Assembly (NCBI GenBank): GCA_031374735.1
Contig: JANMGQ010000129.1
Location: 51,897-115,896 of the forward strand
Direction of reading: 5' to 3'
Source: JABFRJ01 sp031374735
GTDB lineage: Bacteria > Pseudomonadota > Alphaproteobacteria > Rhizobiales > Hyphomicrobiaceae
DNA: 64,000 nt
Part shown: positions 9,769 through 18,965 of the stretch, one piece after another
How positions within the stretch are numbered: the stretch's first letter is position 1
Layout of the letters: every line of letters begins with the position of its first letter
Position numbers and translations under genes: made by a program
The notes under the pieces: model-generated
What the model was told of the DNA's origin: nothing
What the model saw: the letters and a program-made list of their open reading frames with translations, nothing else
Databases searched by the model: none

Positions 9769-10509
9769 TCAGACATGGCGCTTGATCAGATCTGCCAGAG
9801 TTGATTTTTGGCGGCCATCAGCATCGAAGTTGGACGGCGCGAGCCAGGCTTCGTAAGCGGCGCGGCGGGCGGGCCATTCGTCACCGATCATGGAATACCA
9901 GGTCGTGTCGCGTGTACGGCCCTTGATGACCACGGCGCGGCGGAAAAAGCCTTCGTAGGTGAAGCCAAAACGAAGGGCTGCCCGACGCGACGGCGCGTTG
10001 AGCGCGTTGCACTTCCACTCGTAGCGCTGATAGCCGAGCGTCTCGAAGGAATACTTGGCGAACAGGTAGTTGGCTTCCGTCGTCACGGGTGTTTGCGAGA
10101 TCGCCGGCCCCCAGAAGATGCTGCCGATCTCAATCGACTGGTTCGCGGGATCGATGCGCATCAAAGTTTGGCGGCCCTCGCAGCGGCCGGTGCGCTTGTC
10201 GATGACGGCAAAAAATAGTGGGTCCTCGCTTGCGGCGCGACCGGTCAGCCAGGCTTTGAAGTCGGCAAAGTTCGTCGGCGCATCTTCGAATAAGTATTGG
10301 TGCCGTGCTGCTGCGTCCGGTGGTGATGACGCCGCAAACAGTTGCTCTGCATGGAGCGCAACGTTGATCGGCTCAAGGCGGCAAAAGCGGCCTTCGAGCA
10401 CAACGCGCTCAGGGCGTTTCGCGGGGACGAACGTCGTGATCTTGGGGCCGATGTGCAAACCCGTTGCGGGATCAGTCTCGCGTGGGATCTGCGCTTCAAA
10501 GTCGAACAT
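9769..10509 (-). CDS. GNAT family N-acetyltransferase (RimJ/RimL-like)
   Basis: A 246-residue protein with a GNAT domain from about residue 34 to 220: VVLEGRFCRLEPI at the start, EIGSIFWGPAISQTPVTTEAN in the acetyl-CoA region, and ALNAPSRRAALRFGFTYEGFFRR near the end. The N-R-[RS]-x3-ALRFGF type motif is the RimJ/RimL hallmark. The target (protein N-terminus, amino acid or small amine) cannot be named. It is convergent with the preceding glycosyltransferase and stands 28 bases downstream of moeA on the same strand, so it may be cotranscribed with moeA without functional meaning. Confidence 0.85.
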   Translation of the reverse strand: MFDFEAQIPRETDPATGLHIGPKITTFVPAKRPERVVLEGRFCRLEPINVALHAEQLFAASSPPDAAARHQYLFEDAPTNFADFKAWLTGRAASEDPLFFAVIDKRTGRCEGRQTLMRIDPANQSIEIGSIFWGPAISQTPVTTEANYLFAKYSFETLGYQRYEWKCNALNAPSRRAALRFGFTYEGFFRRAVVIKGRTRDTTWYSMIGDEWPARRAAYEAWLAPSNFDADGRQKSTLADLIKRHV

Positions 10510-10537
10510 GGCGGATGTGTCCTGATGTCAGCGCATT

Positions 10538-11800
10538 TCAGCGCACAATCCCATACGCACTGAACGGGATGAACGCCACCGGCTCGCCCGCGTGCACATC
10601 GCCGTGCGCCTCGGGGATCTCGATCAGACCGTCAGCGGCGCGCAAGCCCGAGATCAGACCGGAGCCGTCACGGCGGAACTTGTCGACGGCGAGTTGCCCG
10701 TTGTGCTGGCTCAACATGCCGCGCCAGTATTCGCGCCGGCCGGGCTTGCGACCGTCGAACGTGAAAGCGGCGGGCAGAGTGTATCGCACAGGCTCGAACC
10801 AGGGCGCGCCGCCCATGCGCCGCAGCAACGGGAATGCGTAGAGCAGAAAGCATACGAAGACCGCGACTGGGTTGCCGGGTAATCCGAGCACGACACAATC
10901 GCCGATCTGGCCGAACGACATGGGGCGGCCGGGCTTGATTGCGAGCTGCCACAAATGGCGTTTGCCAAGCACCTCGAGCGCGGTGACCATGTGGTCTTCC
11001 TCGCCCTTGCTCGCGCCGCCCGAGGTGATCACGACATCGCAGGTGCGGGCGGCATCGCGCAGCGTCGCGTGCAACGTCTCGGGTTTGTCGGGGGCGACGC
11101 CGAGGTCGATGGGAAGCGCGCCTGTTGATGCAACCAGCGCTGTCAGCATGGGCATATTCGCGTCGTAGACTTGTCCGTGCGCGAGCGGTGCGCCAGGGCG
11201 GACGACTTCGTCGCCAGAGGACAGGATGCCGACGCGCAGCCGCGCAAACACGGGCACGCGCGCCATGCCGACCGAGGCGAGGGCCGCCAGATCCTGCGGG
11301 CGGATGACATCGCCGTGCGCCATCAGTGGCGCGCCAGCGGCTACGTCTTCGCCGGCCTTGCGTACGTTGGCCCCGGCCTTCAGCCCAGCCGGCACGGTGA
11401 CGATGTTATCGGCAACCACGCAGTCTTCCTGCATGACGCAGGTGTCGGTGCCAGCTGGCATGACAGCGCCGGTGAAGATGCGGGCGGCGGATTTGGGCGC
11501 GGCGGGCGCGCTCGCAGCGTGCCCGGCGGCGACACGCGCTGTGACGGCAAATGTGCTGCCGTGCGCGCGATCATAATCGGTGGCGGCGAAGGCATAGCCA
11601 TCAACGGCCGCGTTGGTGTGCATGGGCACGGGAAACCGCGCCGACACGTCGTCAGCCAAGATGCGCCCGGCGGCGTCGATCAGCGCAACCTCTTCGCGCT
11701 CGGCGACCGTTGCGACGCGTGCCCGCAAGATCGCAATCGCTTCGGCGTGGAGCAGCCGAGGACGGTCTGAAACGAAGCAATCATCGGCCAGTTTGCGCAT
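10538..11800 (-). CDS. moeA: molybdopterin molybdenumtransferase MoeA
   Basis: A 420-residue protein covering the four MoeA domains. Landmarks are NAAVDGYAF early on, the IFTGAVMPAGTDTCVMQED segment, the MoCF domain signature ITSGGASKGEEDHM, and the late GLPGNPVAVFVCF. It inserts molybdate into adenylylated molybdopterin in molybdenum cofactor synthesis, in the cytoplasm. The frame stays open far upstream into the ileS gene. The ATG at 11800 gives the usual family N-terminus (ADDCF...LLHAEAI) with a GGGG weakly placed before it; an ATG at about 11902 would add 34 residues. It diverges from ileS. Confidence 0.92.
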   Translation of the reverse strand: MRKLADDCFVSDRPRLLHAEAIAILRARVATVAEREEVALIDAAGRILADDVSARFPVPMHTNAAVDGYAFAATDYDRAHGSTFAVTARVAAGHAASAPAAPKSAARIFTGAVMPAGTDTCVMQEDCVVADNIVTVPAGLKAGANVRKAGEDVAAGAPLMAHGDVIRPQDLAALASVGMARVPVFARLRVGILSSGDEVVRPGAPLAHGQVYDANMPMLTALVASTGALPIDLGVAPDKPETLHATLRDAARTCDVVITSGGASKGEEDHMVTALEVLGKRHLWQLAIKPGRPMSFGQIGDCVVLGLPGNPVAVFVCFLLYAFPLLRRMGGAPWFEPVRYTLPAAFTFDGRKPGRREYWRGMLSQHNGQLAVDKFRRDGSGLISGLRAADGLIEIPEAHGDVHAGEPVAFIPFSAYGIVR

Positions 11801-12032
11801 AGCCCCGTGTACGCGAACACGGGAGTACGCGAAACCCATTGCTACCGCTGCGTCTGCGATCCCGTTGCAGGCCGTCGCCAACTCGCGTAAATGCTGGGAC
11901 ATGTCGGATCTGATGACCATACGCGCCATTGCGCGAATTACCGTCCCCGCCGCTTGACAGCGCCGGGGTCCTCGCGCGTGTGCGCGAAACAGAACCAAAC
12001 CAGTACGCCCGACACTCCCAGACGGACACACC

Positions 12033-15000
12033 ATGACCGATAAGAAAACCGCGCCCCCCGTTGCTGGCGGCCGGCTCCGCACAGGGGATGAGCCAGCCAC
12101 CGGCGAAAGAGATTGGGGCAAGACTCTCGCGCTGCCGCAGACCGATTTTCCCATGCGCGCAGGCCTGCCGCAACTGGAGCCGAAGCTCGTCGAACGGTGG
12201 CAGAAAACGGACCTGTACGCGCAACTCCGCAAACAAGCCAAAGGTCGCCCGAAGTTCATCCTGCATGATGGGCCCCCGTATGCGAACGGCAACATCCACA
12301 TCGGGCACGCGCTGAACAAGATCCTCAAGGATCTCGTGACCAAGTCGCAGCAGATGCTCGGCAATGACTCGAACTACGTGCCCGGCTGGGACTGCCACGG
12401 CCTGCCGATCGAGTGGAAGATCGAGGAGCAATATCGCGCCAAGGGCAAGAACAAGGACCTCGTGCCGATCGTCGAGTTCCGTAGGGAGTGCCGCACGTTT
12501 GCTGAGCACTGGATGAAGGTGCAAAGCGAAGAGTTCCAGCGCCTCGGTGTGGTCGGTGATTTCAAGAATCCGTACACGACCATGTCGTATCCGGCGGAAG
12601 CCCAGATCGCGCGCGAGCTGCACAAGTTCGCCGAGACGGGCCAGCTGTATCGCGGCTCGAAGCCGGTCATGTGGTCCGTGGTCGAGAAGACCGCGCTGGC
12701 TGAGGCGGAGGTCGAGTATCACGATTATCAGAGTGATATGGTTTGGGTGAAGTTTCGGATTGAAGGGCGACACGGTGGGCCAGCGAAAGTTCAAAATTTT
12801 TCCCCAACTGTTGTAGTCGATCCCCAGACAGACAAAGTCCAAATAGAAGCGACTAGGGTCGCTTCAGGCGTTCCCGATTATCTGCGTCAAGTAGGCAAAG
12901 CTGCCGAGCAAGCGGACGAACTCGTCGGCGCTTTCGTAGTCATCTGGACCACCACGCCGTGGACGCTCCCCGGCAACCGCGCGATCTCGTTCAACAACAA
13001 GATCGAATACGGACTGTATGAGGTCACGAAGGCGCCTGAGAATAACTGGGCGAAGGTCGGGGAGCGCTACATCCTGGCCGATAAACTCGCCGAAGCGGTC
13101 ATGAAAGCCGGCAAGGTCGAGGCATACGAGAAGCGCTCAACCGTCAGCGCCTTTGATCTAAGCGGAATGGAGTGTGCCCATCCGCTGCGGAGTGCCAATC
13201 TCGGCGGCTATCGTTTCGCCGTCCCCCTGCTCGACGGCGATCACGTCACGGATGATGCGGGCACGGGCTTTGTGCACACGGCACCGGGTCACGGCCGCGA
13301 GGACTTCGATATCTGGACGGCCTCGACACGGCTGCTGCAACAGTGCGGCATCGATCCGGCAATCCCCTATACCGTCGATGAGAACGGCGCGTTCACCAAC
13401 GAAGCTCCCGGCTTCACGGGCGAACGCGTGATCACCGACAAGGGCGAAAAAGGCAAAGCCAACGACGTCGTTATCAAGGCGCTCAGCGACGCGGGCATGA
13501 TGGTCGCGCGCGGACGGCTGAAGCACTCGTATCCGCATTCGTGGCGCTCGAAGAAGCCGGTCATCTTCCGCAACACGCCGCAGTGGTTCATCCATATGGA
13601 TAAGGCGATCCCGTATCTCGAAGCGGCGTCGCAACGGCAGCGCGAGAAGAAGAGCGCGACAGGCACCGGCGAAGGGCACAATCAACCGCTCGACAAGTCC
13701 TTACGCGAAACCTCGCTGCGCTCGATCCGCGAGACAGAGTGGGTGCCGCCATCGGGGGAGAATCGCATCCGCGGTATGATCGAGGCGAAACCCGATTGGG
13801 TCGTCTCTCGCCAGCGCGCGTGGGGCGTTCCCATTGCTGTGTTTGTCAGAAAAGGCACCAACGATGTGCTCGTCGACCCTGACGTGAACCAGCGCATCTA
13901 TGACGCTATGTATGCCGAAGGCGCTGACGCGTGGTTCGTCGATGCTGATGGCGCACGCTTCCTCAAAGCGCCAACAAAACTCGCGCCGCAAGGCTACGAC
14001 CCCGCGCTGTTTGAGAAGGTCAACGACGTGCTGGATGTCTGGTTCGATTCAGGCTCGACCCACACCTACGTGCTCGAAGATCCCAAGCACTTCCCAACGC
14101 TGGCTGGCATCAAGCGCAAGATCGACGGCGGCGTCGATCGCGTGATGTACCTTGAAGGATCGGATCAGCACCGCGGCTGGTTCCACTCGTCGCTGATCGA
14201 GAGTTCCGGTACGCGTGGACACGCGCCGTTCGACGTCGTGCTGACGCACGGTTTCATTCTCGATGAGAAGCACGAGAAGATGTCGAAGTCGGTCGGCAAC
14301 GTCGTCACGCCGCAGGAGGTGATGAAGACGTCGGGCGCGGACATTCTGCGCTTGTGGGTCGCGTCGTCCGATACGACATCGGATGTGCGTTACGGGCCGG
14401 CGATCATCGCGGCTGCCTCGGACAACTATCGCAAAGTGCGCAACACGCTGCGCTGGATGCTCGGCACGCTGTCGCATCTTCCCGTCGCATCCGGCCGGCT
14501 CCCCGCAGGGGAGTCCGATGCGACAACGAAGGACGATATGCCGGAGCTGGAGCGCTATATGCTGCACCAGATGGCGGAGCTGTATCCGGTCATCCGCAAG
14601 GCCTACGACACCTACGACTATGCCAAGGTCGTGGCGACGCTCGCGCACTTTATGAACACGGACTTGTCGGCGTTCTACTTTGATATCCGCAAGGATGCGC
14701 TCTACTGCGAGGCGCCGAGCAGCCTCAAACGACGCGCCGCGCTGACCTGTGTCGAGCACATCTTCCGCTGCGTGACGACGTGGCTCGCGCCGATCCTGGT
14801 GTTCACCTGCGAGGAAGCGTGGCTCGCGCGCTACCCGAGCGAGACGGGCTCCGTGCATGCGGAGTTGCTGGCTGAGGCGCCCGCCGCGTGGCGCGATGAG
14901 GCGCTGGCGAAGCGGTGGGAGATGATCCGCAACGTGCGCCGTGCCGTGACCGGTGCTCTCGAAATCGAGCGGGCGGCGAAGCGCATGGGCGCCTCGCTTG

Positions 15001-15299
15001 AGGCTGCGCCGACGGTTTATGTGCAGATGGATAAGGCTGATGTTGATGCGCTGAATGCGCCATCGGTGGCGTTTGCGGACGTGTGCATCACATCGGGCAT
15101 CTCGCTTGTGGAGGGCGCGGGTCCTGCGGACGCGTTCCGGCTCGATGACCTGAAAACCGTTGCGGTGGTGCCAGGCAAAGCTCCCGGCACGAAGTGCGCG
15201 CGCTCGTGGCGCTACACGACTGACGTCGGCAGCGACCCGAAGTATCCGGAGTTGTCAGCACGCGATGCCAAGGTCATGCGGGAACTCGATGCGGCGTAA
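12033..15299 (+). CDS. ileS: isoleucine--tRNA ligase
   Basis: A 1088-residue class I aminoacyl-tRNA synthetase, longer than the approximately 1000 residues usual in alphaproteobacteria. The HIGH motif is at about residue 89 (NGNIHIGHALNK) and KMSKS at about residue 749. The editing domain is recognisable from VVIWTTTPWTLPGN and GTGFVHTAPGHG. Extra length comes partly from a roughly 50-residue stretch (bases about 12750-12915) at the start of the editing domain, and a smaller one around base 13665 (TGTGEGHNQPLDKS). The first insert uses codons rare elsewhere here (ATA, AGG, GTA, CAA) and looks AT-richer than its flanks. The gene charges tRNA-Ile. Confidence 0.97.
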   Translation: MTDKKTAPPVAGGRLRTGDEPATGERDWGKTLALPQTDFPMRAGLPQLEPKLVERWQKTDLYAQLRKQAKGRPKFILHDGPPYANGNIHIGHALNKILKDLVTKSQQMLGNDSNYVPGWDCHGLPIEWKIEEQYRAKGKNKDLVPIVEFRRECRTFAEHWMKVQSEEFQRLGVVGDFKNPYTTMSYPAEAQIARELHKFAETGQLYRGSKPVMWSVVEKTALAEAEVEYHDYQSDMVWVKFRIEGRHGGPAKVQNFSPTVVVDPQTDKVQIEATRVASGVPDYLRQVGKAAEQADELVGAFVVIWTTTPWTLPGNRAISFNNKIEYGLYEVTKAPENNWAKVGERYILADKLAEAVMKAGKVEAYEKRSTVSAFDLSGMECAHPLRSANLGGYRFAVPLLDGDHVTDDAGTGFVHTAPGHGREDFDIWTASTRLLQQCGIDPAIPYTVDENGAFTNEAPGFTGERVITDKGEKGKANDVVIKALSDAGMMVARGRLKHSYPHSWRSKKPVIFRNTPQWFIHMDKAIPYLEAASQRQREKKSATGTGEGHNQPLDKSLRETSLRSIRETEWVPPSGENRIRGMIEAKPDWVVSRQRAWGVPIAVFVRKGTNDVLVDPDVNQRIYDAMYAEGADAWFVDADGARFLKAPTKLAPQGYDPALFEKVNDVLDVWFDSGSTHTYVLEDPKHFPTLAGIKRKIDGGVDRVMYLEGSDQHRGWFHSSLIESSGTRGHAPFDVVLTHGFILDEKHEKMSKSVGNVVTPQEVMKTSGADILRLWVASSDTTSDVRYGPAIIAAASDNYRKVRNTLRWMLGTLSHLPVASGRLPAGESDATTKDDMPELERYMLHQMAELYPVIRKAYDTYDYAKVVATLAHFMNTDLSAFYFDIRKDALYCEAPSSLKRRAALTCVEHIFRCVTTWLAPILVFTCEEAWLARYPSETGSVHAELLAEAPAAWRDEALAKRWEMIRNVRRAVTGALEIERAAKRMGASLEAAPTVYVQMDKADVDALNAPSVAFADVCITSGISLVEGAGPADAFRLDDLKTVAVVPGKAPGTKCARSWRYTTDVGSDPKYPELSARDAKVMRELDAA

Positions 15300-15546
15300 G
15301 GCGTGCAGTGCGAGTTCGGCAACCGATTCCGATGCATCGATGAAGTTCACCCCACGTCACCATGTTGGCTGAGACGTGTCAGGGAGAGGAGTGTTGCGAA
15401 ACCATGGCTTGCGGTACAAGCCCGTTTATCGGAGGCGAGAGGATATCGCTGCGACCGGCCTAGAATTGAAGGGCATTGAACTCCGGTCGCCCGCCCCGCC
15501 TCACCCGCGACGCTGCAGCCATACTCACATTTAGGGAGCTTTTCTT

Positions 15547-17496
15547 TTGAACTTGCACGAGCGATTTTTGCGCCGGGGCATACGACGGATTGCCTATTTT
15601 CACTGTGATCATTGGGAGCCTTGGCGCCCTATCCGAGGTGAGGCGGCCGTAAGCCAGCGCGCCGTCGACGAGGTCGGGGCGTTCGTGCGCCAGCTCGAGC
15701 GCATAGATTTCGCGCGCCGGTTGACGCTGTTCTACAAGCCGCAAATCGGATGGACGAATGATGAGCCTGTGGCTCTTAAGCTTGGTCTGCGCGGCCATGC
15801 CGAAGACCGCGTGCGCTTCATGGAACGCTCGCCGGTGCACAAGGCAATCTATGCAAGCGCTCTGAGCCAAATCGTCGGCCCCACCGAGCATGCCATAGAG
15901 GTCCACATCCACCACGAAAACATCGTCCACAACACCGATCACGCCAAGCCGGAAGCGGCGGCGTTTTTTGCGCGTGACGACGTCCGCGTGCATGAAGAAG
16001 CGCGCCTCGAAATGTTCATCCAACTCTCGTTGGCGGCGATTCGCGAGGAAACCGGGCTTGATCTGAAACGCTGGTTTTTTGTCCATGGACAGTGGGCGCT
16101 CAACGCGTCGGACCCCAAAGTGTGTCACGTCACACGCGAAATCGAAATCCTGCTCGCCAATGGTTGCCGCGGCGATTTCACGATGCCGGCCGGTCGAGGC
16201 TCGGTCAATCCGCGATTGGCGGTGCCCTACTTTGTCCGCCCGTATGATGCGCCAAAAGGTTACGACCTTCCGCACGCAGAGCCCGAGTTTGCCTACGGCA
16301 ATGCTCAAGCGGCCAAAGACAAATTCTTCATATGGTCGTCACGGATCAAACATTCCGGCTGCTCGCTCGACTACTACGCACCCTGGCTTAGGAAACGCCT
16401 CGAGAGTCCCGATGATTTTGCGCACGACATCGTAGCAGACAGTTTTTGTGTCGACGGGACGCTGTTCATCAAGACGCATGCGCATTCCTTGCACACAAAC
16501 TATTATCAAGACGGGATTGAGCCGATCGCCCCACATGCTCAGCCGCAAATCATCTCTGTTTTTCGGCGCATCTTCGATACCGCGGCATCGGCGGGCATCG
16601 AGGTTCAGTTTGCAACGGCGGCAGAGATCTTCGACATGTTCGCTGCTGCCAGCTATGTGCCGCCTGATGGCTTCGATCTGCACATCCCTGGTACGTGCGA
16701 CACGATCGACGGCATCGTGCCTCCTCCCTCGTCGCGCGCGCCTCTCAGCAGAGCCGTCCGGGTCAAAGCGACCCGCGCGCCGATTGTGCCCGCGAAAGAG
16801 GCGGCGAGCCTGCGCACGACGGCTGCTGATGTCAGCATCATTGCGGCTCGCATCGATCAAATGTGTGTGGCCGCGGTGTCGGCCAGGGTTGAGGCGTTTG
16901 GGTTGGATGAGGCTGGTGCGGGGCCGTACTATGGCGCACGGCTGAAGCAGGGCCGCGTTCTCGCCGGCTACGAAATCGATCTGGCCCGTGAGATCCTCGC
17001 GCACTTTGGAGATTTTGGGTCTTACGTCGAAGTCGGATGCGGTTTCGGCGCGTTGACTATTCTGCTGTCGGCGTGCGGGCTGCCGAGCGTTGGCGTGGAG
17101 CCGAACGCGCGTCGCTTGTCTGGCGCTCGTGATATCTGGGACACCCATGTGTCAGGGACTGATTTGGCACGGCGCGAGCCCGAGTGGCGACACACCACGT
17201 TGCGAGGCTTCGCCGGCGACACCGATCTTGATCAGTCGATGGGCCTGTTCACGAACATCATCACGACCATCGACAACAGAGACCGTTTTCTCGATGACAC
17301 CACCCGGTTCAAAACCGTCATCATCGACGTGCAGCGCTATTTGAGCCGCGTGACAACGCGTGAAGGCGAGGATGCGCTGATTACGGAGTTGTGCAGCACG
17401 GGCCTCTCGGAACCGCGAGAGGTGCTGGATCTTGGCAAGCACGGGCGCTACGTGGCGTTCCAGGGCTCTGCCAGCGCTACGACGCGTGGGTCGTGA
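15547..17496 (+). CDS. uncharacterised His-rich domain fused to SAM methyltransferase
   Basis: A 649-residue two-part protein. Residues 1-400 are paralogous to the convergent gene at 17509-18729 and share strict histidine/aspartate blocks: YFHCDHWEPW, HAIEVHIHHE, WFFVHGQWALNASDP, GDFTMPAGRGSVNPRL and KTHAHSLH. These look like metal ligands of a hydrolase or deacetylase fold, but I do not recognise a named family. Residues about 470-640 form a Rossmann methyltransferase with the SAM motif YVEVGCGFGALTILLS and the acidic VGVEPNAR. The ATG is preceded by AGGGAGC at ten bases. It may modify a surface glycan, since glycosyltransferase genes are adjacent; the function is open. Confidence 0.8.
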   Translation: MNLHERFLRRGIRRIAYFHCDHWEPWRPIRGEAAVSQRAVDEVGAFVRQLERIDFARRLTLFYKPQIGWTNDEPVALKLGLRGHAEDRVRFMERSPVHKAIYASALSQIVGPTEHAIEVHIHHENIVHNTDHAKPEAAAFFARDDVRVHEEARLEMFIQLSLAAIREETGLDLKRWFFVHGQWALNASDPKVCHVTREIEILLANGCRGDFTMPAGRGSVNPRLAVPYFVRPYDAPKGYDLPHAEPEFAYGNAQAAKDKFFIWSSRIKHSGCSLDYYAPWLRKRLESPDDFAHDIVADSFCVDGTLFIKTHAHSLHTNYYQDGIEPIAPHAQPQIISVFRRIFDTAASAGIEVQFATAAEIFDMFAAASYVPPDGFDLHIPGTCDTIDGIVPPPSSRAPLSRAVRVKATRAPIVPAKEAASLRTTAADVSIIAARIDQMCVAAVSARVEAFGLDEAGAGPYYGARLKQGRVLAGYEIDLAREILAHFGDFGSYVEVGCGFGALTILLSACGLPSVGVEPNARRLSGARDIWDTHVSGTDLARREPEWRHTTLRGFAGDTDLDQSMGLFTNIITTIDNRDRFLDDTTRFKTVIIDVQRYLSRVTTREGEDALITELCSTGLSEPREVLDLGKHGRYVAFQGSASATTRGS

Positions 17497-17508
17497 TTGG
17501 GCCAGGCA

Positions 17509-18729
17509 TCATTTCAAGTTCGGTGGTGGCGGAACAATGCCTGACAGGTCTGAAGCAGGCCCAGAAATTTGCAATGCGAAGCCTGCTTTTGGTTGAGGCT
17601 TTGCGTGAATGAACCTGTCGTAGACTTCGCCAGCGGTTAAGAACTCGAACGCGACATCGGCCATGGCGGCGGCTTCCATCAAGGTTTCGAACAGCCGCTG
17701 TGCCGCCGGTTGCGCCAGAGGAAACACAGCAGGCGCGCTTTGCTCGAAATATGCAGGATGCATCGAATGCGCATGTGTTTTTAGATACAACGTGCCGTCG
17801 ATGGCATAGCTGTCGCGCAACATCTCCTCGACGGCCGATGCCGGCTTCTCGAGGCGTTCCTGCACCCACGGCGCATAGTGGTCGAGGGAACTGCCGCGAT
17901 GTTTGATGAGTGACGACCAGATGAAAAACTTCGATGCGGCCGCGGCGCTGTTGCCGTAGGCGCGTTCTGGATTTCCCTCCGGTTGGTCGTAGCCCTTGGC
18001 GGCGGCGATGGGCGTGACGAAGTACGGGACGTTGAGGCGCGGATTGACCGCTCCACGTCCCGCCGGAAACGTGAAATCACCTTTGCAGCCGTGAGCGGCA
18101 AGGATCTGAAGTTCCCGCACAATGTGACAGACGGTCGGATCGGAGGCCTGTAAGGCCCAATGGCCGTGCACGAAAAACCAGTGCGGTTTTGCAAGTCCTG
18201 TCTCGTCTCGGATCGCATCGAGGACGAGCCGGACGCCGAGATCGAAGCGTTGTTCCTCATGGGCACGACCGCGTGCGGATTCCAGATAAGCGCCGGTTGC
18301 GGGGTACACAGGCGCGGTATTGTAGGTGTATCCCTCGTGATGGATGTGCACCTCGATCGCGTGCTCCGACCTATCCAAGAGATCGCGCATGGCATTGCGC
18401 GCATGTGTGATGGTCGCTTCGTCTCGCGACAGAAAGACGATTGCATCGTCTGCGGCGGCCTTCAGTCCCTGCTGCTTGCCGGTGTCGAGCGTTGTGTAAA
18501 CGCCCGGCCGGTAAAATAACGTCATGCGGCGCGCGTAGGGCAGCGCGTTCATGTCGTCGACAAACTGGCCAATGCGGTCGGCCGTGATGGGGAGGCTTGA
18601 GACGCGTGTGTGTCCAGGCACGGTCTTCCACGGTTCCCAATGGTCGCAATGAAAATAGACAACTCTGGACACGTCCCGCTGGCGCAAGACATCAGCAAGT
18701 CGTGAAATGTCTGGGCGCGGCACGAACAC
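17509..18729 (-). CDS. uncharacterised His-rich protein, paralogue of the 15547 gene
   Basis: A 406-residue protein aligning along its whole length to the N-terminal domain of the convergent neighbour. Shared blocks are YFHCDHWEPW, HAIEVHIHHEGYTYNTA, WFFVHGHWALQASDP, CKGDFTFPAGRGAVNPRL, FFIWSS-IKH-GSSLDHYAPW and KTHAHSMH. It has no methyltransferase domain and ends at the SGIVPPPPN linker where the fused paralogue continues. The start is a GTG with GAGG a few bases upstream; no signal peptide or membrane segment is evident, so a cytoplasmic location is likely. The conserved His/Asp set suggests a metal-dependent hydrolase. No named family is recognised. Confidence 0.78.
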   Translation of the reverse strand: MFVPRPDISRLADVLRQRDVSRVVYFHCDHWEPWKTVPGHTRVSSLPITADRIGQFVDDMNALPYARRMTLFYRPGVYTTLDTGKQQGLKAAADDAIVFLSRDEATITHARNAMRDLLDRSEHAIEVHIHHEGYTYNTAPVYPATGAYLESARGRAHEEQRFDLGVRLVLDAIRDETGLAKPHWFFVHGHWALQASDPTVCHIVRELQILAAHGCKGDFTFPAGRGAVNPRLNVPYFVTPIAAAKGYDQPEGNPERAYGNSAAAASKFFIWSSLIKHRGSSLDHYAPWVQERLEKPASAVEEMLRDSYAIDGTLYLKTHAHSMHPAYFEQSAPAVFPLAQPAAQRLFETLMEAAAMADVAFEFLTAGEVYDRFIHAKPQPKAGFALQISGPASDLSGIVPPPPNLK

Positions 18730-18898
18730 GCATCCTCATTCAGCTTCTCTTGTCGCAGCAATTCGAGTGCAGCGCTTGCTGCCCGGCCGTGTCAGCGCGT
18801 CGTCTTTGGCAATACGGCGTCCGTTTCGAATGCGCCAACATGGTCTTATGCGAAACGGGCTCGGTCGACCTTGCTTGAACTGTATGCCTGTGCGGACG

Positions 18899-18927
18899 TT
18901 GCAAATACATAGGCAGCGTCCTATAGC
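18899..18927 (+). promoter_or_regulatory. candidate sigma70-type promoter for the TPR/GT2 gene
   Basis: TTGCAA at 18899-18904 and TATAGC at 18922-18927 are separated by exactly 17 bases, in a locally AT-richer intergenic stretch. The downstream GTG start is 39 bases further, after a GGAG ribosome site. Each hexamer matches the consensus at four of six positions, so this is a candidate only. Confidence 0.35.
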
Positions 18928-18965
18928 GGGGGGAGTTTATTTACAACACCTCTCGGAGCTGGGAC

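Noticed and set aside
11954..11982. TTGACA as an ileS promoter -35
   Set aside because: No acceptable -10 hexamer at 16-18 bases (sequence there is CG-rich), so no promoter was called.
11781..12842. 353-codon open frame on the minus strand
   Set aside because: Overlaps the start of ileS in antisense and the moeA start; no motif or ribosome site.
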